DNA of 64,000 nt, from NCBI GenBank assembly GCA_021399435.1, contig JAJTUP010000018.1:1-64000 (forward strand). Reading direction: 5' to 3'. The position numbers and the translations under genes were made by a program. This document shows positions 47,701 to 58,482 of this stretch, piece by piece. The notes beneath the pieces are model-generated. The model was not told the origin of the DNA and did no database searches. It saw only the letters and a program-made list of their open reading frames with translations. Numbering within the stretch: the first letter of the stretch is position 1; each line of letters starts with the position of its first letter. Source of the stretch: Diaporthe sp. PMI_573. Taxonomy: Eukaryota > Ascomycota > Sordariomycetes > Diaporthales > Diaporthaceae.

Positions 47701-47953
47701 CGTCTACGGTCTGTGCGTGACGGACACAAGTCTGTGACAGTCTAGCTTCAGCCTAGCAAGAGACATGTTTGTCTCCGACTATCACAGCGGCTGATGTTGT
47801 TGCTTCTCTTCGGATAGCATGTATCCAGTGGTGCCACGGACGATAAATAGAAGTCGTGGCCGCCAGGTAAACGGCACGACTATATTCTCTTCATCTTCTG
47901 GGGCGAGAAGAGCCTATCCTATTCGTTGCACGCCATCCTAGCTGCTTGGCACA
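44738..47953. other. Long tract without a supported gene
   Basis: Balanced base composition, no RIP-like AT skew. Short ORFs on both strands (for example 45861-46160 plus, 47185-47559 minus) overlap and show no domain. TATA-like GATAAATAG at about 47844 may serve the gene at 47954. Confidence 0.45.
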
Positions 47954-49391
47954 ATGGCTACAATACGTCTTCCCCGTGGGGACTCTTTGCCCGCTACTCT
48001 CATCCCGCCCCCGCCTGGGCTGACGTCCAATTTCGTGGATCCACAGGACCAGGCTTACATCGTTCTCGTCCCAGCCTTCGTTCTTGCAGCTCTCTCGCTC
48101 GTTTCTTTGACAGCCCGCGGCTATGCCGCCGGGATTATTGTCCGTAAGTGGGGGATAACTGACTGTGAGTGTTTATTAATCTTTAGTCAGATGACCAGAA
48201 TGCTAACCTCCATATTGTAGATCTTTTGGTTCCCTCATGGGTGCGTTCATCTTCACGTGGCCAGTTGAAGGAAACTAACACGTGAGGAATGTCGGCATTA
48301 AGCTCTTCGCAACAGCCTTTTCCATTACCATGGTGTTCAGTAGGTTTTACAGACCTATCTACTTTGGCTTCCAGCTTACTCTGCACTAGTGGTAAAGGCT
48401 GGTATGGGTCGCCACTTATGGGATGTCCCGTTTTCAACCTTCAACATCAACTTCATGAGGGTAAAATACACCAGGCCTCTTTGTTTGCATGCTTTCTCTT
48501 GCGGCTGATCGCCTCATTTTTAGGTCACAGCAGTTGGCGGGACATTCTACGGGATGTCCATCATGCTAACAAAACTTTCGGTCTTGGCTTTCTACCTCCG
48601 ATTTGTCACCACATCACCGACACTCAAATACTTGATCTACGCTACTATGCTGATAGTCATCATCTACAGTCTTGTGGCCTCATGGTCATGGCTCTATATA
48701 TGCCGGCCTATGGCAAAGTATTGGGATTTCACACTGGCCGGCACCTGCATCGACTTTAAAATAATCGCAATTTTCAGCGGGATTATGAACTCGGCCACTG
48801 ATGCGACAATCCTGGCCTTGCCGGTTCCAATTCTGTGGGACCTGCGTTTGCCGATGCTGCAAAAGATTGGCACAACCATAATCATGATGACTGGAGGCTT
48901 GTGTGTCCAGATGCTCTTCGTCGGAGGGCTGATACTGACGCGGCACATAGTGTTCTAGCAATCAGTATTATGAGGACAGTGTCGGCATTCGAATCCCTCA
49001 GTTTTGAAGATCTTAGCTGGGACGCCACCTCAGAGGAGGTGTGGTGGTGAGCGGTCCGGAGCCTCATCACGGTGGGTAGATTCCCTAACATTGTGCCTAG
49101 GCTCGTTGAAGTGCATCTCGCCATTGTTTGCGCGTGCCTCATATCCATCAAACCTCTCATCCGGAAATATTTCCCGGCCATTTTTGAACGCGACGACGGT
49201 TTCCCTGGTATGCCCTCGGTATCATGGAGGCGGCGGACTTTAATACTGACTCCTGGATTCCCACCCGCTTCACGGCAAACGGACGAGACGCCACTCAAGA
49301 CCATCTCAGGAAAGGACTCGCGTAGTGAGTACTCTCTAATTTTGGGCCTATTATTGTAGCAGGCCTTAACTCTGGGGTTGATTACAGGTGA
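47954..49391 (+). CDS. Integral membrane protein, SAT4/rhodopsin-type (Pth11-like core)
   Basis: Start ATG 47954 (MATIRLPRGDSLPATLIP). Splicing follows clear signals: introns 48165-48220, one inferred in 48240-48290, 48461-48523 (GTAAAA..TTTTTAG), 48903-48958 (ACTGAC branch), 49041-49100 (CCCTAAC branch), and probably 49325-49358. The spliced protein reads AYIVLVPAFVLAALSLVSL, GMGRHLWDVPFSTF, MLTKLSVLAFYLRF, YICRPMAKYWDF, CIDFKIIAIFSGIMNSATDA, TILALPVPILWDLRLPMLQ, SIMRTVSAFESLSFEDLSW and HLAIVCACLISIKPLI, the usual order of seven membrane segments. A one-base shift near 48370 is unresolved and may be a further intron or a break. Function unknown; related Pth11-like proteins are putative receptors. 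Confidence 0.75.
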
Positions 49392-49825
49392 AAGCGAGGC
49401 ACTCGGGTCAGTCGTGACTGAAGGATAGGCATCCTCTTGAAGGAAAACCTCTGGCAAGCACCTAGGATATAAAATGAGATGGATTAAGAGCTTCATATTT
49501 GCTGTCTAGGATATGAAATTGCTAACGAGGACAACCGCGTTTCTATCAATCTATTTGAACCGGGATAGGTGGGGTTTGTTTTGCCCCTGGCTTAATCAGG
49601 GCAAGGGGGACTTCAGGTTGGCCCCACACCCCTTGCTCCAGATACAAAGAGCTAGAGGAGGTCGTTTTTCTTTCAGCAACAAGCATCGATTTACTAGTCA
49701 TGCGTTTTACTTTTCCAAGATAAGACCGACCACTAATATATTCTTTGATATTATTAAAATACTTGTCCTTATTCCTCGTGATTTCTTTTGCTCTGATAAG
49801 AGCTAAGCCTTCGTCATTTTACCTC
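49392..49825. other. No supported gene
   Basis: A 97-aa plus ORF (49513-49806) begins with a hydrophobic stretch but shows no domain. Confidence 0.35.
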
Positions 49826-50016
49826 TGTTGGAAGCCGCAGGGTCAAGCCGAGCATAACGGCTTAGTCATCGACTAAGGCATATATCAGGGCGATATCGTG
49901 CCCACCATGCTTATTGCTCGAACTTAGGAAGACAGACTTAATCGAACCCAGTTATCGTATTGATTGTTCCTTTGATTTGATTTACCTCGTACGTACGTAT
50001 GGAAGTCCAACCCACA
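49826..50016 (+). repeat. Copia-type LTR with leader
   Basis: Starts TGTTGGAAGCCGCAG and runs to CCAACCCACA. It is followed by CTAATCAGTGATTGCTTGG, nearly the same leader that follows the LTR at 3419-3626, so this is a 5' LTR of a truncated element. No coding sequence follows; a different LTR fragment in reverse orientation is next. Confidence 0.55.
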
Positions 50017-50264
50017 CTAATCAGTGATTGCTTGGCAATCCCTGATAGCTAGGTTGAAGAGATAGGTCGCTATCGCCATCGTGACGACGACGACCTCACC
50101 CGTTAAGTCGTCGCCATTGAGTGGTGATATCTGTGCTACGATCAACGATCCTACGGCCAAAGCTTCTGATGCTCCCTGGAAACATACCCTCTGAGAAGCC
50201 TCTGTTGGCGATTTGCGATCAGCTCGTGGATATGACTAGTTAATTGTCGACCTCAAGTTCCTTG

Positions 50265-50455
50265 GCAACATATCCTCTGAGGAAGATATCTTCAAGTTTC
50301 CTCATCACGAAAACCACTGGAGAAGGTTAACCAGCCATGAGTACGCTCCACCGCGCTATCCTTATACGCAAACGACCAACCGACAATCCCTCGAGAATCG
50401 CCCATCTCGAGAACCAACCCTCGGAGGCAACCAGATCTCTCTCTTGCTTCCAACC
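50265..50455 (-). repeat. LTR fragment, family shared with 56873
   Basis: On the minus strand it starts GGTTGGAAGCAAGAGAGAGA at 50455 and matches the plus-strand segment 56873-57062 through CTTCCTCAGAGGATATGTTG. The two diverge beyond that point. This copy has fewer C-to-T changes than the other. Confidence 0.65.
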
Positions 50456-50619
50456 ACCCTCGTTCCTTCCATGATCGCATGAAAGTCTCCTGAAAACTAA
50501 TTAGGAGACAAATTGCGTGGTGACATCGGCTGTTTCGGCTCCCCTGAAGTTATCTTCGGCCTGGGGGCACGCATAAACCAACGTCGGCAATCTCGGCCTT
50601 TGCAAAGCAACTTTGGTCG

Positions 50620-50765
50620 GCTTGCTTGCTTGCTGCTTGTTAACACTTGGTTGCTTGGTTGCTTGGTTGCTTGGTGGCTTGGTTGCTTGCTACTTGCTTG
50701 AATATTTGCTTGGTTGCTTATTTACTTGCTTACTTATTTGCTTGTTTGCTTGCTTACCTATCTGA
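50620..50765 (+). repeat. TTGC-based simple repeat
   Basis: About 140 bp of CTTGCTTGGTTGCTTGGTTG-type tetranucleotide repeat with substitutions, followed by a T9 run. Confidence 0.8.
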
Positions 50766-50932
50766 GTGTTTTTTTTTCGGCCTTTAAGTGTTTTACTCCT
50801 TTCCACACTCGTTAATTCCTTGTTGCTTCATTCGCCCTCCTTATCTTTGCTTTTTTTTATATTTTATTCTCATCCTTTTTGGTTATCAGAAACACCACTA
50901 GGACCAGCACAACCTCCTGACGACATATTACG

Positions 50933-51199
50933 ATGGCAGAATCTCGAGCACTATCCCCGACCTCAGCACCAGCTTCGGCCCCACTAGCTTCGGCTACATC
51001 AGCTTCAGCCCTGGCCTCCGGCCACGCCATGAGGCCAACGCCCAACTTCGACCGCTTCCACGTGAAGTGCTGGAGTGGTTTGATAAGCTGAAAGCTGAGC
51101 TTAATATCACTGGTGCTGCTTGGGCAATGGTCGACCCTTCCCTATGGAATGACGTATATCGTGTAAGCTAGGAAATTCTGTTCTGAGCTTGTCGTAGTA
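50933..51199 (+). pseudogene. Possible coding relic interrupted by a solo LTR
   Basis: From ATG 50933 the frame reads an Ala/Ser-rich stretch; a second frame reads PLPREVLEWFDKLKAELNIT then GAAWAMVDPSLW, which looks like folded, coding sequence. The solo LTR at 51205 cuts in just downstream. No family recognised. Confidence 0.3.
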
Positions 51200-51204
51200 G
51201 TTAC

Positions 51205-51456
51205 TGTTGGTACGGCCCTGACGGCGTAGGTCAGGGGGTCTTTGCACGTGCAAATAGGCGTTGGGCAAGAAACCGTACGTCTGGGTACGGGTCTGGTTTT
51301 CTTGCTACCGAAGGAAGAAGGGAAGCTATTGCCATCGTGGGCGCCGAGGCGCTTGGTGTAGTAGCCAGCCCTTCTGCTGACTAAGCCAGACCGGCCCTTC
51401 TGATTGGCCACAGCCGGGCCGGGCGTAAGGCCCCTTGGACTGCCCTCAAACCCACA
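51205..51456 (+). repeat. Solo LTR (Copia-like) with 5-bp target duplication
   Basis: Starts TGTTGGTACGGCCCTGA and ends AACCCACA (252 bp). GTTAC is duplicated at 51200-51204 and 51457-51461. Same family as 19940-20196, opposite orientation. It carries few RIP-type changes. Confidence 0.9.
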
Positions 51457-51457
51457 G

Positions 51458-51667
51458 TTACATTGTCCAGCTTATGTCGTTCTCCTTCTCAATCGCAAGC
51501 TGCATTATTCGCTGGTTCTGGTCGTTTGTAAAGGCGTAGACAGGTGTTGGGCGCTCAATATATGTAATAATGCCAGGTGCTTTTCGCGACGGTTGAAGTG
51601 GGGCGAGAAGGTCAATTATTTCGTCAACCTCTTTAGATACACCAATTTCACTCACTCTCTGTGACAA
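51458..51667 (-). CDS. Short ORF of unknown function
   Basis: 69 codons reading EIGVSKEVDEIIDLLAPLQ and RIMQLAIEKENDI, amphipathic and coding-like. It ends exactly at the LTR target duplication, so its native C terminus was probably cut off by the insertion. No family recognised. Confidence 0.3.
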   Translation of the reverse strand: MSQRVSEIGVSKEVDEIIDLLAPLQPSRKAPGIITYIERPTPVYAFTNDQNQRIMQLAIEKENDISWTM

Positions 51668-52120
51668 TGGCTATACCCGTGGGTCGCTTCGGTTTCGCAG
51701 TGGGCGCCAAAACCCCCGCACAGCCAAAACCCCCGCACATCCAAGCGTTTTTTTTGGGGTGCGAATTCCCACCAAAACGTCAACCCGAGCATGACTACCG
51801 GTACACCACAACCTCGTCGCCACCATATTGCACATTGGAGAATTCAGCAAAAGTGATCCCGTCCTGCGCACTGCGCGGCGGGGATCGGGAAACAGACCGC
51901 TGCCATGGAGCACGCGACGACCGAGGCGCCCCCCGAGAGTGCACACACTTCTCCAGCCATGGCCCCTCCAAAACTTCCCCAGCCAACCGATGCGAGCCAG
52001 GTCGCAAACGGTGGCAACGACTTTGGTTCGTTAGCGGTTATGTCTGGACGCGCAGCGGTACAGTCGTCAGCTTCTGGGGAAGGCCGTGCCAGGAAGAGGA
52101 GACGTGTCGAGGACGCAAAT
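51668..52120. other. Overlapping ORFs, no supported gene
   Basis: A 173-aa plus ORF (51661-52182) and a 101-aa plus ORF (51905-52210, with GRARKRRRVEDAN, NLS-like) overlap. Neither has a domain and both run into the end of the BIR gene. Confidence 0.35.
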
Positions 52121-52588
52121 TTAAGGACTCCTTCCCAGGCTTGTCAACAAATAAATCAAATCAAATTGAGCCTCCGATTTGATTTGGCTTATATGATCCT
52201 TCTTGTTTGACATTACGTTGTCTGTCTCAGTAAACCTTAGTTCAGTGATGGTTGTGAGGTCATTGCTGCTGGCGTTGTCAACGTTGCGCAGAGTTTGTCG
52301 GCCGAGGACGAAGCTGCAGCCAGGGGATATCGTCTGGTGTAACAGTAAAGGTTCATCGCGAGGTTTCCAAAGATCCAGGGCAAGTTCACAATAGGGACAA
52401 ATAACGTTGTCGGCGATGAAAGGTTTGGTTGCATACGAGAAAAAGCCGGCACGGGCAAGCTGCTCAGGGGCAGGCTTAGATTTGTGGATCTCCCAGTCGA
52501 GGTTCCAGTTCAAGAATGAAGCGATCCTGTTGTGGTATTGGAAGTAAGATTTGAGATCGCCTTTAATCTCCAGTCTTTCTGGAGGCAT
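52121..52588 (-). CDS. BIR-domain (IAP repeat) protein, 155 aa
   Basis: An uninterrupted ORF from ATG 52588 (MPPERLEIKGDLKSYFQYHN). One baculovirus-IAP-repeat domain covers residues about 20-95: RIASFLNW, then PEQLARAGFFSYA, then the zinc site CPYC (C64, C67), H84 and C91. Ligand spacing CX2CX16HX6C and WKPRDEPLLLH agree exactly with the BIR consensus. In fungi BIR domains are known from Bir1/survivin-type chromosomal passenger proteins, which are far larger; here only one domain and a 60-residue tail remain. The MITE at 52611 begins 22 bp upstream of the ATG, so the native promoter is displaced. Expression is doubtful, but the ORF is undamaged. Confidence 0.8.
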   Translation of the reverse strand: MPPERLEIKGDLKSYFQYHNRIASFLNWNLDWEIHKSKPAPEQLARAGFFSYATKPFIADNVICPYCELALDLWKPRDEPLLLHQTISPGCSFVLGRQTLRNVDNASSNDLTTITELRFTETDNVMSNKKDHISQIKSEAQFDLIYLLTSLGRSP

Positions 52589-52809
52589 AGCTGAGCTCTA
52601 ACAAGCAGTAACGTGGTTTACCAGTCAGCCAGACATATCACATGCCCGGACAGTTTTTTTACATACAAAAAACGTCCATGCCAACCCTACCCACTTCTTC
52701 AAACTAGGCCTAATTGGGATGCAAATTTCAGTATCAATTAAGACTTATATAATAAATCTATATATAAAATTTCAGATTTCTACCTTTTAAATATAATTAG
52801 TTATAACTA

Positions 52810-55135
52810 ACATGGTTAGACAGTAAGTGGCGGATGACAGTAAGTGGCGGATTTTTCATACAACTGCCAACTTTAGCCAACCCCAACACCCACCCAGGGC
52901 AGAGAAATAAATACAAATTGGCACCAATTAGTACCAACTGTTCCCAATTGCCCATTTTCAATTGATTTAGTCAATTTAGAGTTGTAATAAGGTTACAGTG
53001 CCAGTCTAAAAGTTTAAAGTTTTGGTAGGCAGGTTTGTTTTTGGTGTAGATTGTGTCTCTATTTTTTGTATTAGTCTTGCATTATTCTACCTACTTAAAT
53101 ATTTAATATATTAGAAATTAATAACTATAAATATATCCTTCATCTAAAGAAGGGAAAATCCTTTTTACTATTTAGGCTATTCAAAACTCTAAGAAAAATC
53201 ATATTAAACTACTACCTATAACTTAAACTGCTAAGATCTTTAATATTTTTAAAACAATACTATACTGTAGGATAAATAAACAATGCTCTTATATAGAATT
53301 ATACATTAATACCTATAAACTCAATCTAGTTGAAGAGTAAATGCTTATCTAATATATTATCGAGTAAGATATATGAGGATTTCTAATACAGCTTTCTAGT
53401 ATAGAAAATATAGCCAACCTCTTGCTAGTATTATATAACAGTAAGCCGGTTGGTACTAAATGGGCATAATGCTTTATAGATATACAACTAAGCCTGAAAA
53501 CAAGGTTTAATCAGCCTTATAATTACCAGAAGGCCCTCTACAAAGATCTAGAGGTTATTAAAAACTAGTTCTACCTACTCTATAATATAATAGCTAAGTA
53601 TAGTATTATAGACAACAACCTATATAACTTTAATAAGACTGGCTTTATAATAGATATAATAACTATATCAATAGTTGTTATATATTCTGATTGATATAAA
53701 AAGGCTAAATCTATATAGCCTAGAAACCGAGAATAAGCAATAGTTATTAAATACATTAATACAAAGGGCTAGTATATTCTACTATTTATCATCATACAAG
53801 GCGCCTACCACCTTGCTAACTAGATAATAGAGTTAGGCTTCCTACTAAGCTAGATAATCAAGCCTACTCTAAATAAGTAGATAGATAACAAAACTGGTTT
53901 TAAATAGATTCAATACTTCAATAAGCATACAAAACAACAGACAAAGAGTATATACCAGATGCTTATCTTCAATAGCCATAAGAGCTATATATCAGCAGAG
54001 TTTAAGTAGTACTATAAAGAACATAGCATTATCCCTATCAATATACTACTATATTCTTCTCATCTACTCCAGCTATTAGACATTAGATTATTCTCGCTAT
54101 TAAAGCATATATATAGTAATAAAATTAATCTCTTTATCCAGGCCTCTATCAACTATATTACTAAGTCTAAATTCTTTCTTAGGTTTAAAGTAGCCTACAA
54201 TAAGATCTTTACAGAGAAAAATATAAAATCTGGGTTCAGAGAAGCTAGGATTTCTCTATAAGACTTAGACTCTATTATCTCTAAACTAGATATCTGCCTA
54301 CAAACTCTAGTACAGTCCCTTCTCATATCACTATCCAAATAGAAATCACAAACACCCTCTAATACCTACCAGACTATCTAGTAATCAAGTTTTATTAAAG
54401 GCAAGATCTCCAACCATTAGGGTAGCTCCCCTACACTAATTATAGAGGCTGTCAACAAAATAACAAAGGGAGTATAAACAATAATATACTCAATTATACT
54501 TATAAGCCAGCAGATCTAGACACTTTAAGAGGCTAATATAGCACTCACCAAACACCAGAAGGCTAAAAGAAGTTGGGTCCAGCTTAGAGGAGCACTTAAT
54601 ATTAAGGACTCTTAGGCAATAATCAAAGAAAAACAAAAGGGGAAGCAGCCAGCTAGTGAAATGGCTAAAGGTACCAAGGAGGCAGTCTACAACAGACCAA
54701 GCAAACAACAATATAGCAACTACAGCAATACTAGGCATTATATAACAACTTGTAAGAAAGATGTAGAAAAGTCTAGTCATTCAGATTCTAAGTAAATAAT
54801 AACTCTTTTTTAAGCAGTCCACAGCAGACCGCCCAAATAGTCGGTTTGGGTAGTGTAAATTAAAGTTGATTCTATATAGTTAAAATGCTCTATTTTAGTA
54901 GGGAAGCCAATTTTCCCACCAAAAGTCGTCTACTTCAGACTAGCACTACAGCCACACCAACCACTCCAAATTGACCAAATCAATTAAAAATAGGCAATTA
55001 GGAACAGTTGGCACCAATTGGTGCCAATTTATATTCATTTCTCTGCCCTAGGTAGATACTGGGGTTGGCTAAAGTTGGCAGTTGTATGAAAAATCCACCA
55101 CTCACTGTCATCCGCCACTCACTGTCCAACCACGT
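52810..55135 (+). mobile_element. pogo/Fot1-type transposon, RIPed, nested in the MITE
   Basis: TIRs start ACATGGTTAGACAG / ACGTGGTTGGACAG and extend over 200 bp each. TA flanks are at 52808-52809 and 55136-55137. The transposase reads LYNFNKTGFIIDIITIS, INTKGQYILLFIIIQGAYH, NSHKSYISAEF (DDE region), HSSHLLQ-like SSHLLQLLDIRLFSLLKH, and a Lys-rich C terminus near 54700. Dozens of TAG/TAA codons fit RIP. The terminal GTGG and TA target match Fot1/pogo elements. Confidence 0.9.
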
Positions 55136-55340
55136 TATCAGAAAAACTAAATTACAGGGGTCTTTTTTAGTTTTTCTGATATAACTAATTCTATTTAATA
55201 GTTAAAAGTCTGAAATTTGTAATAAGGCTTTATTATATAAATCTCTATCAATACTGAAATTTTCATTCTAATTAGGCTTAATTTAAAGAAGTTGATAAGG
55301 TTGGTATGGATGTTTTTTGTATGTAAAAAAAGTGTCCGGC

Positions 55341-55539
55341 TGTGACGGCAGCCACGGTCAAGCAGCACCTCAGGCCGTCACAGGTCCTAACCCTAAGCCC
55401 CACAGACACATCAAGACTTCGCGGTTCAGAGATCACATGAGCTTGGCTCTCCCCTCTCTTCTTTCTCTTTAGCTTAGAATCTTCGTCAATAGCGCCAATA
55501 GACCTAGCTACCATGCTGCATCTCATGCTGGCCGTGACA
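55341..55539 (+). repeat. Gypsy-type solo LTR with 5-bp target duplication
   Basis: Starts TGTGACGGCAGCC and ends GGCCGTGACA (199 bp). CCGGC is duplicated at 55336-55340 and 55540-55544. Confidence 0.8.
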
Positions 55540-55823
55540 CCGGCTGGGTGATATGTCCGGCTGGGTGGTAAACCACGTTATTTGCTCCTCACTGGAAATT
55601 CATGGTCCCTTACCTAGGGCTGCACTGGAAATTCTCTCCCCTACATCGCCTGATAAAGCCCAGCCAGCTGCTGCGGCCCGCTGCCAACCCCGCTTGCCAT
55701 CATTGCCTATATCAACTCGCACATAGCGCATCAATCCTCACCGACTCTCCGATGTGGTACTATTTCTTATTCATTTTGACTGCCCTAGGACCTGCTTCAT
55801 AGACAACGTCAATAGCTGCAAGC

Positions 55824-56757
55824 ATAGAGGCAATCCAGACCTCCCCTCTCAACGCCAACCAAACCAAGAACTTGATGCCTTCTGGCTCTCTATTCTTGCC
55901 TACTGACTATTACAAGTTGACTCCACATGGCAACGCCGGCCCCAAGACTCCCGAGAAAGGCGCGACCGCTGGATCTTCTCTCAACACGCCTATTACTCCT
56001 GCCGCCACTCCTCATGCACAGCAGACCGGTAGCAGCTTAACCCCTACTCTTCAGTAAGCTTCCCCCTTGTCTGCACACATCGTCCCAATAATGCTTATAA
56101 GACATTCCTCAAGGAACATAGTAGTAACAATAAATTTAGATTATCGCATAGATTTAAAGACTGTTACTCTTTACGCCCACAATACAGAGTACAGTAAGAG
56201 TATTCCAAACCAACATACTCTAAATTATTACTAACCTTAAAAACAAGATCCCAAGCAATTCGCCGCTATCATTATGTAGATTTATAAGCCCAAGACGACT
56301 GCCTTGATTTTTGCCAGCAAGAAGATGGTTGTTACTAGTTCCAAGTCTAAGAATAATTCCAAGCTTGCTTGCCGCAAGTATGCCCAGATTATCCAGAAGC
56401 TCAGTAAAACACTGCATCCTTACTCTTATATATTAAGGAAGGAAACTAGTACTAATTGATACCCTTACAATAGGCTTCAATACAAAATTTACAGACTTTA
56501 AGATCTAAAATATTATTAGTTCTTATAACATTAAGTTCCCTATTTGTCTTAAGGACCTAGCTTCTCAGCACTACAACTTTAGCTCCTATAAGCCTAAGTT
56601 ATTTCCTAGTCTTATCTATCATATAGTTAGGCCCCAGGTTATACTCTTAATCTTTATTAACAGGAAGATTATCATTACCGGTACTAAGGTCCAAGACGAT
56701 ATCTACCACATGTTTAAGCTAATATCTCCTATCTTACAAGACTTCCACAGCATCTAA
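55824..56757 (+). pseudogene. Duplicate of the TATA-binding protein gene, RIPed
   Basis: Spliced reading gives an N-terminal low-complexity region ending SLTPTLQ and then both TBP saddle repeats. First repeat: [59 protein letters not shown]. Second: GFNTKFTDFKI, YNIKFPICLKDLASQHYNFS, LIYHIVRPQVILLIFINRKI and VQDDIYHMFKLISPILQDF. Three introns remain: 56054-56113, 56194-56247 (CTAAC branch) and 56404-56473. Start ATG has become ATA (55824-55826); TAG follows IIM and TAA follows DFKI. The natural stop is TAA 55-57 of 56755-56757. TBP sits at the core of TFIID; a second copy is unexpected, and this one cannot act. Confidence 0.85.
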
Positions 56758-56872
56758 ATTGCCTACCGCCCATTTAGCCGTCTTTTCACTCCCAAAAGTG
56801 TATCAGGAAACATCATAGACAAAATGATATATATTATTCTATCGAATAGAATCTGTTGCTGGCTAAGGGTAG

Positions 56873-57062
56873 TGTTGGAAGCAAGAGAGAGATCTGGTTG
56901 CCTCCGTGGGTTAGTTCTCGAGATAGGCGGTTCTCAAGGGATTGTCGGTTGAGTATTTGCATTTAAGGATAGCACAGTAGAGCATACTCAAGGCTGGTTA
57001 ACCTTCTCCAGTGGTTTTCATAATAAGGGAACTTGAAGATGTCTTCCTCAGAGGATATGTTG
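56873..57062 (+). repeat. LTR fragment, RIPed copy of the family at 50265-50455
   Basis: Starts TGTTGGAAGCAAGAGAGAGA and matches the other copy for about 190 bp with several G-to-A and C-to-T changes. It begins 115 bp past the TBP stop. Its 3' end and target duplication could not be found. Confidence 0.65.
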
Positions 57063-58482
57063 CCTCTACGTTAAGAACTGTTACAAGTGTCAGAAGCTGT
57101 CCGCCGCAGTGATGGAACTAGAGCCATTGACATCAGCACTTGTATAGGGGCCCGATGGGACCAAAGAACAGCTGACGCTGGAAAGAGTCTGCGGAATAAT
57201 GGGTCAACCTTGCGTCCCATTGGCGGTATCTTCTACCTAGCGTTGAGCCGGATTGATTCTGCTGGGGCTGTCTGGAAATGAGGACAGTTGGGGAGGATGC
57301 TATTTGCTCACCGAAGGGGCGAGGTTTGCACGCGCTGCCAAGACCGCCGCTGCCAAAGCTGATGCTTTTTCCGGTGCCAGAAACACCGCTGTTGCTGCCA
57401 GAAGCGAGGGTTGGGGACGGCGGCTCTCTCTGGATGCCGGGGTGGAGAACCAGACCGGCACGCCAGTTAGACGACATAACGGGCTTGCCTGTGCCGTTGT
57501 CTAGGCTCCTGCTGACAATAATGCCAGCAAAGCGCGGGTGACTCATCGGGCGGCCATCAATGGCATTTAATTATCGCACTTAATGGTGTATTTACTTCAA
57601 CTGCAGCACTCGAAGTAATACATAAGACCTATCTGGCTGTTTTATGTCCAATGCTTCCTCAAAATAAATGTTTGTATCGCCGCGAGGCCTGATAATGGAA
57701 GCAGCTCCTTTTCAAATTCTAGGAGCGGCCTCGTACCCTTAGGAAAGCCATGTGGAAAGTAAAATTTGGCTGCTTTTGGACTGAGTGAGTCCTACGTGCC
57801 CCTTAGTTTAGTTAGTTAGCTTATAGGTTGAAGTTGAAGGTTTTTAGAGGCTATTTTCCCGGCCCCTCTGTTCTCGCACCAGAGCCAACCATAGCGTGCT
57901 ATACGGAGTAGGGTAAGACGATGTCGGAGGGACTGTGAGGGGAAGCAATCTCAGGGCACCCTCGCCAGCCAGAATACAGACAACTTGCCACATAAGCTAT
58001 TACAGGCTATCCAGCATACCTGATCGACTATTGTCTCGTCCTTCTCGAGTGCCTGCAGTTATCGGTCGACCTCGTCCTCCTACAAACTTGTGAGAAAGGT
58101 GTAGAAGAGCCTATTCCATCAGATACTGAGTGTATAATAGTACATTCTTATAATGATGACGATGATATTGTTTAACGCCGGGGTCACACCGCTGCGCGGC
58201 GTGAGCAGACCTTGGTCTCAGAGGGTACAAGGCGTACCAAGCCAGGCAAAGAGCTTTGGATCTATACACAGTCCCTTCTTTTTATAGCCATCAGACCAAC
58301 CCGTTTGGTAACTTACGTCCAGTGACGCTGGGCCCAAGCCGTTCCAAATCACCCGCCCGCCGCCAGTTGCAGGGTACGTAATACAAAAACTCCAATACCC
58401 ATAGGGTAGGGATCAAGAGCAGAGCTCAGCAGTCATAGCTGTAGCCTGTGGCGAGTGGTCGCCAGGCGAGTCGATAGTACAT
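57063..58482. other. No supported gene
   Basis: ORFs on both strands at 57133-57546 are Gly/Ser- or Ala-rich without a domain. At 58100-58250 a plus frame (EGTRRTKPGKELWIY) has coding-like composition but is too short to judge. Confidence 0.4.

Larger units (their letters stand above)
52611..55578. mobile_element. MITE (about 440 bp unfilled) carrying two later insertions
   Basis: Ends read ACGTGGTTTACCA in inverted orientation, with TA duplicated at 52609-52610 and 55579-55580. The arms (52611-52807 and 55138-55578) are long imperfect inverted repeats, sharing ACATACAAAAAAC and AATTTCAG blocks. No transposase belongs to the arms. Removing the pogo element (52810-55135) and the solo LTR (55341-55539) with their duplications leaves about 440 bp. 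Confidence 0.8.

Noticed and set aside
48882..49496. 204-aa minus-strand ORF
   Set aside because: Antisense to the C-terminal exons of the SAT4-type gene.
51661..52182. 173-aa plus-strand ORF
   Set aside because: Low-complexity, Arg/Pro-rich, and it overlaps the end of the well-supported BIR gene and another ORF.
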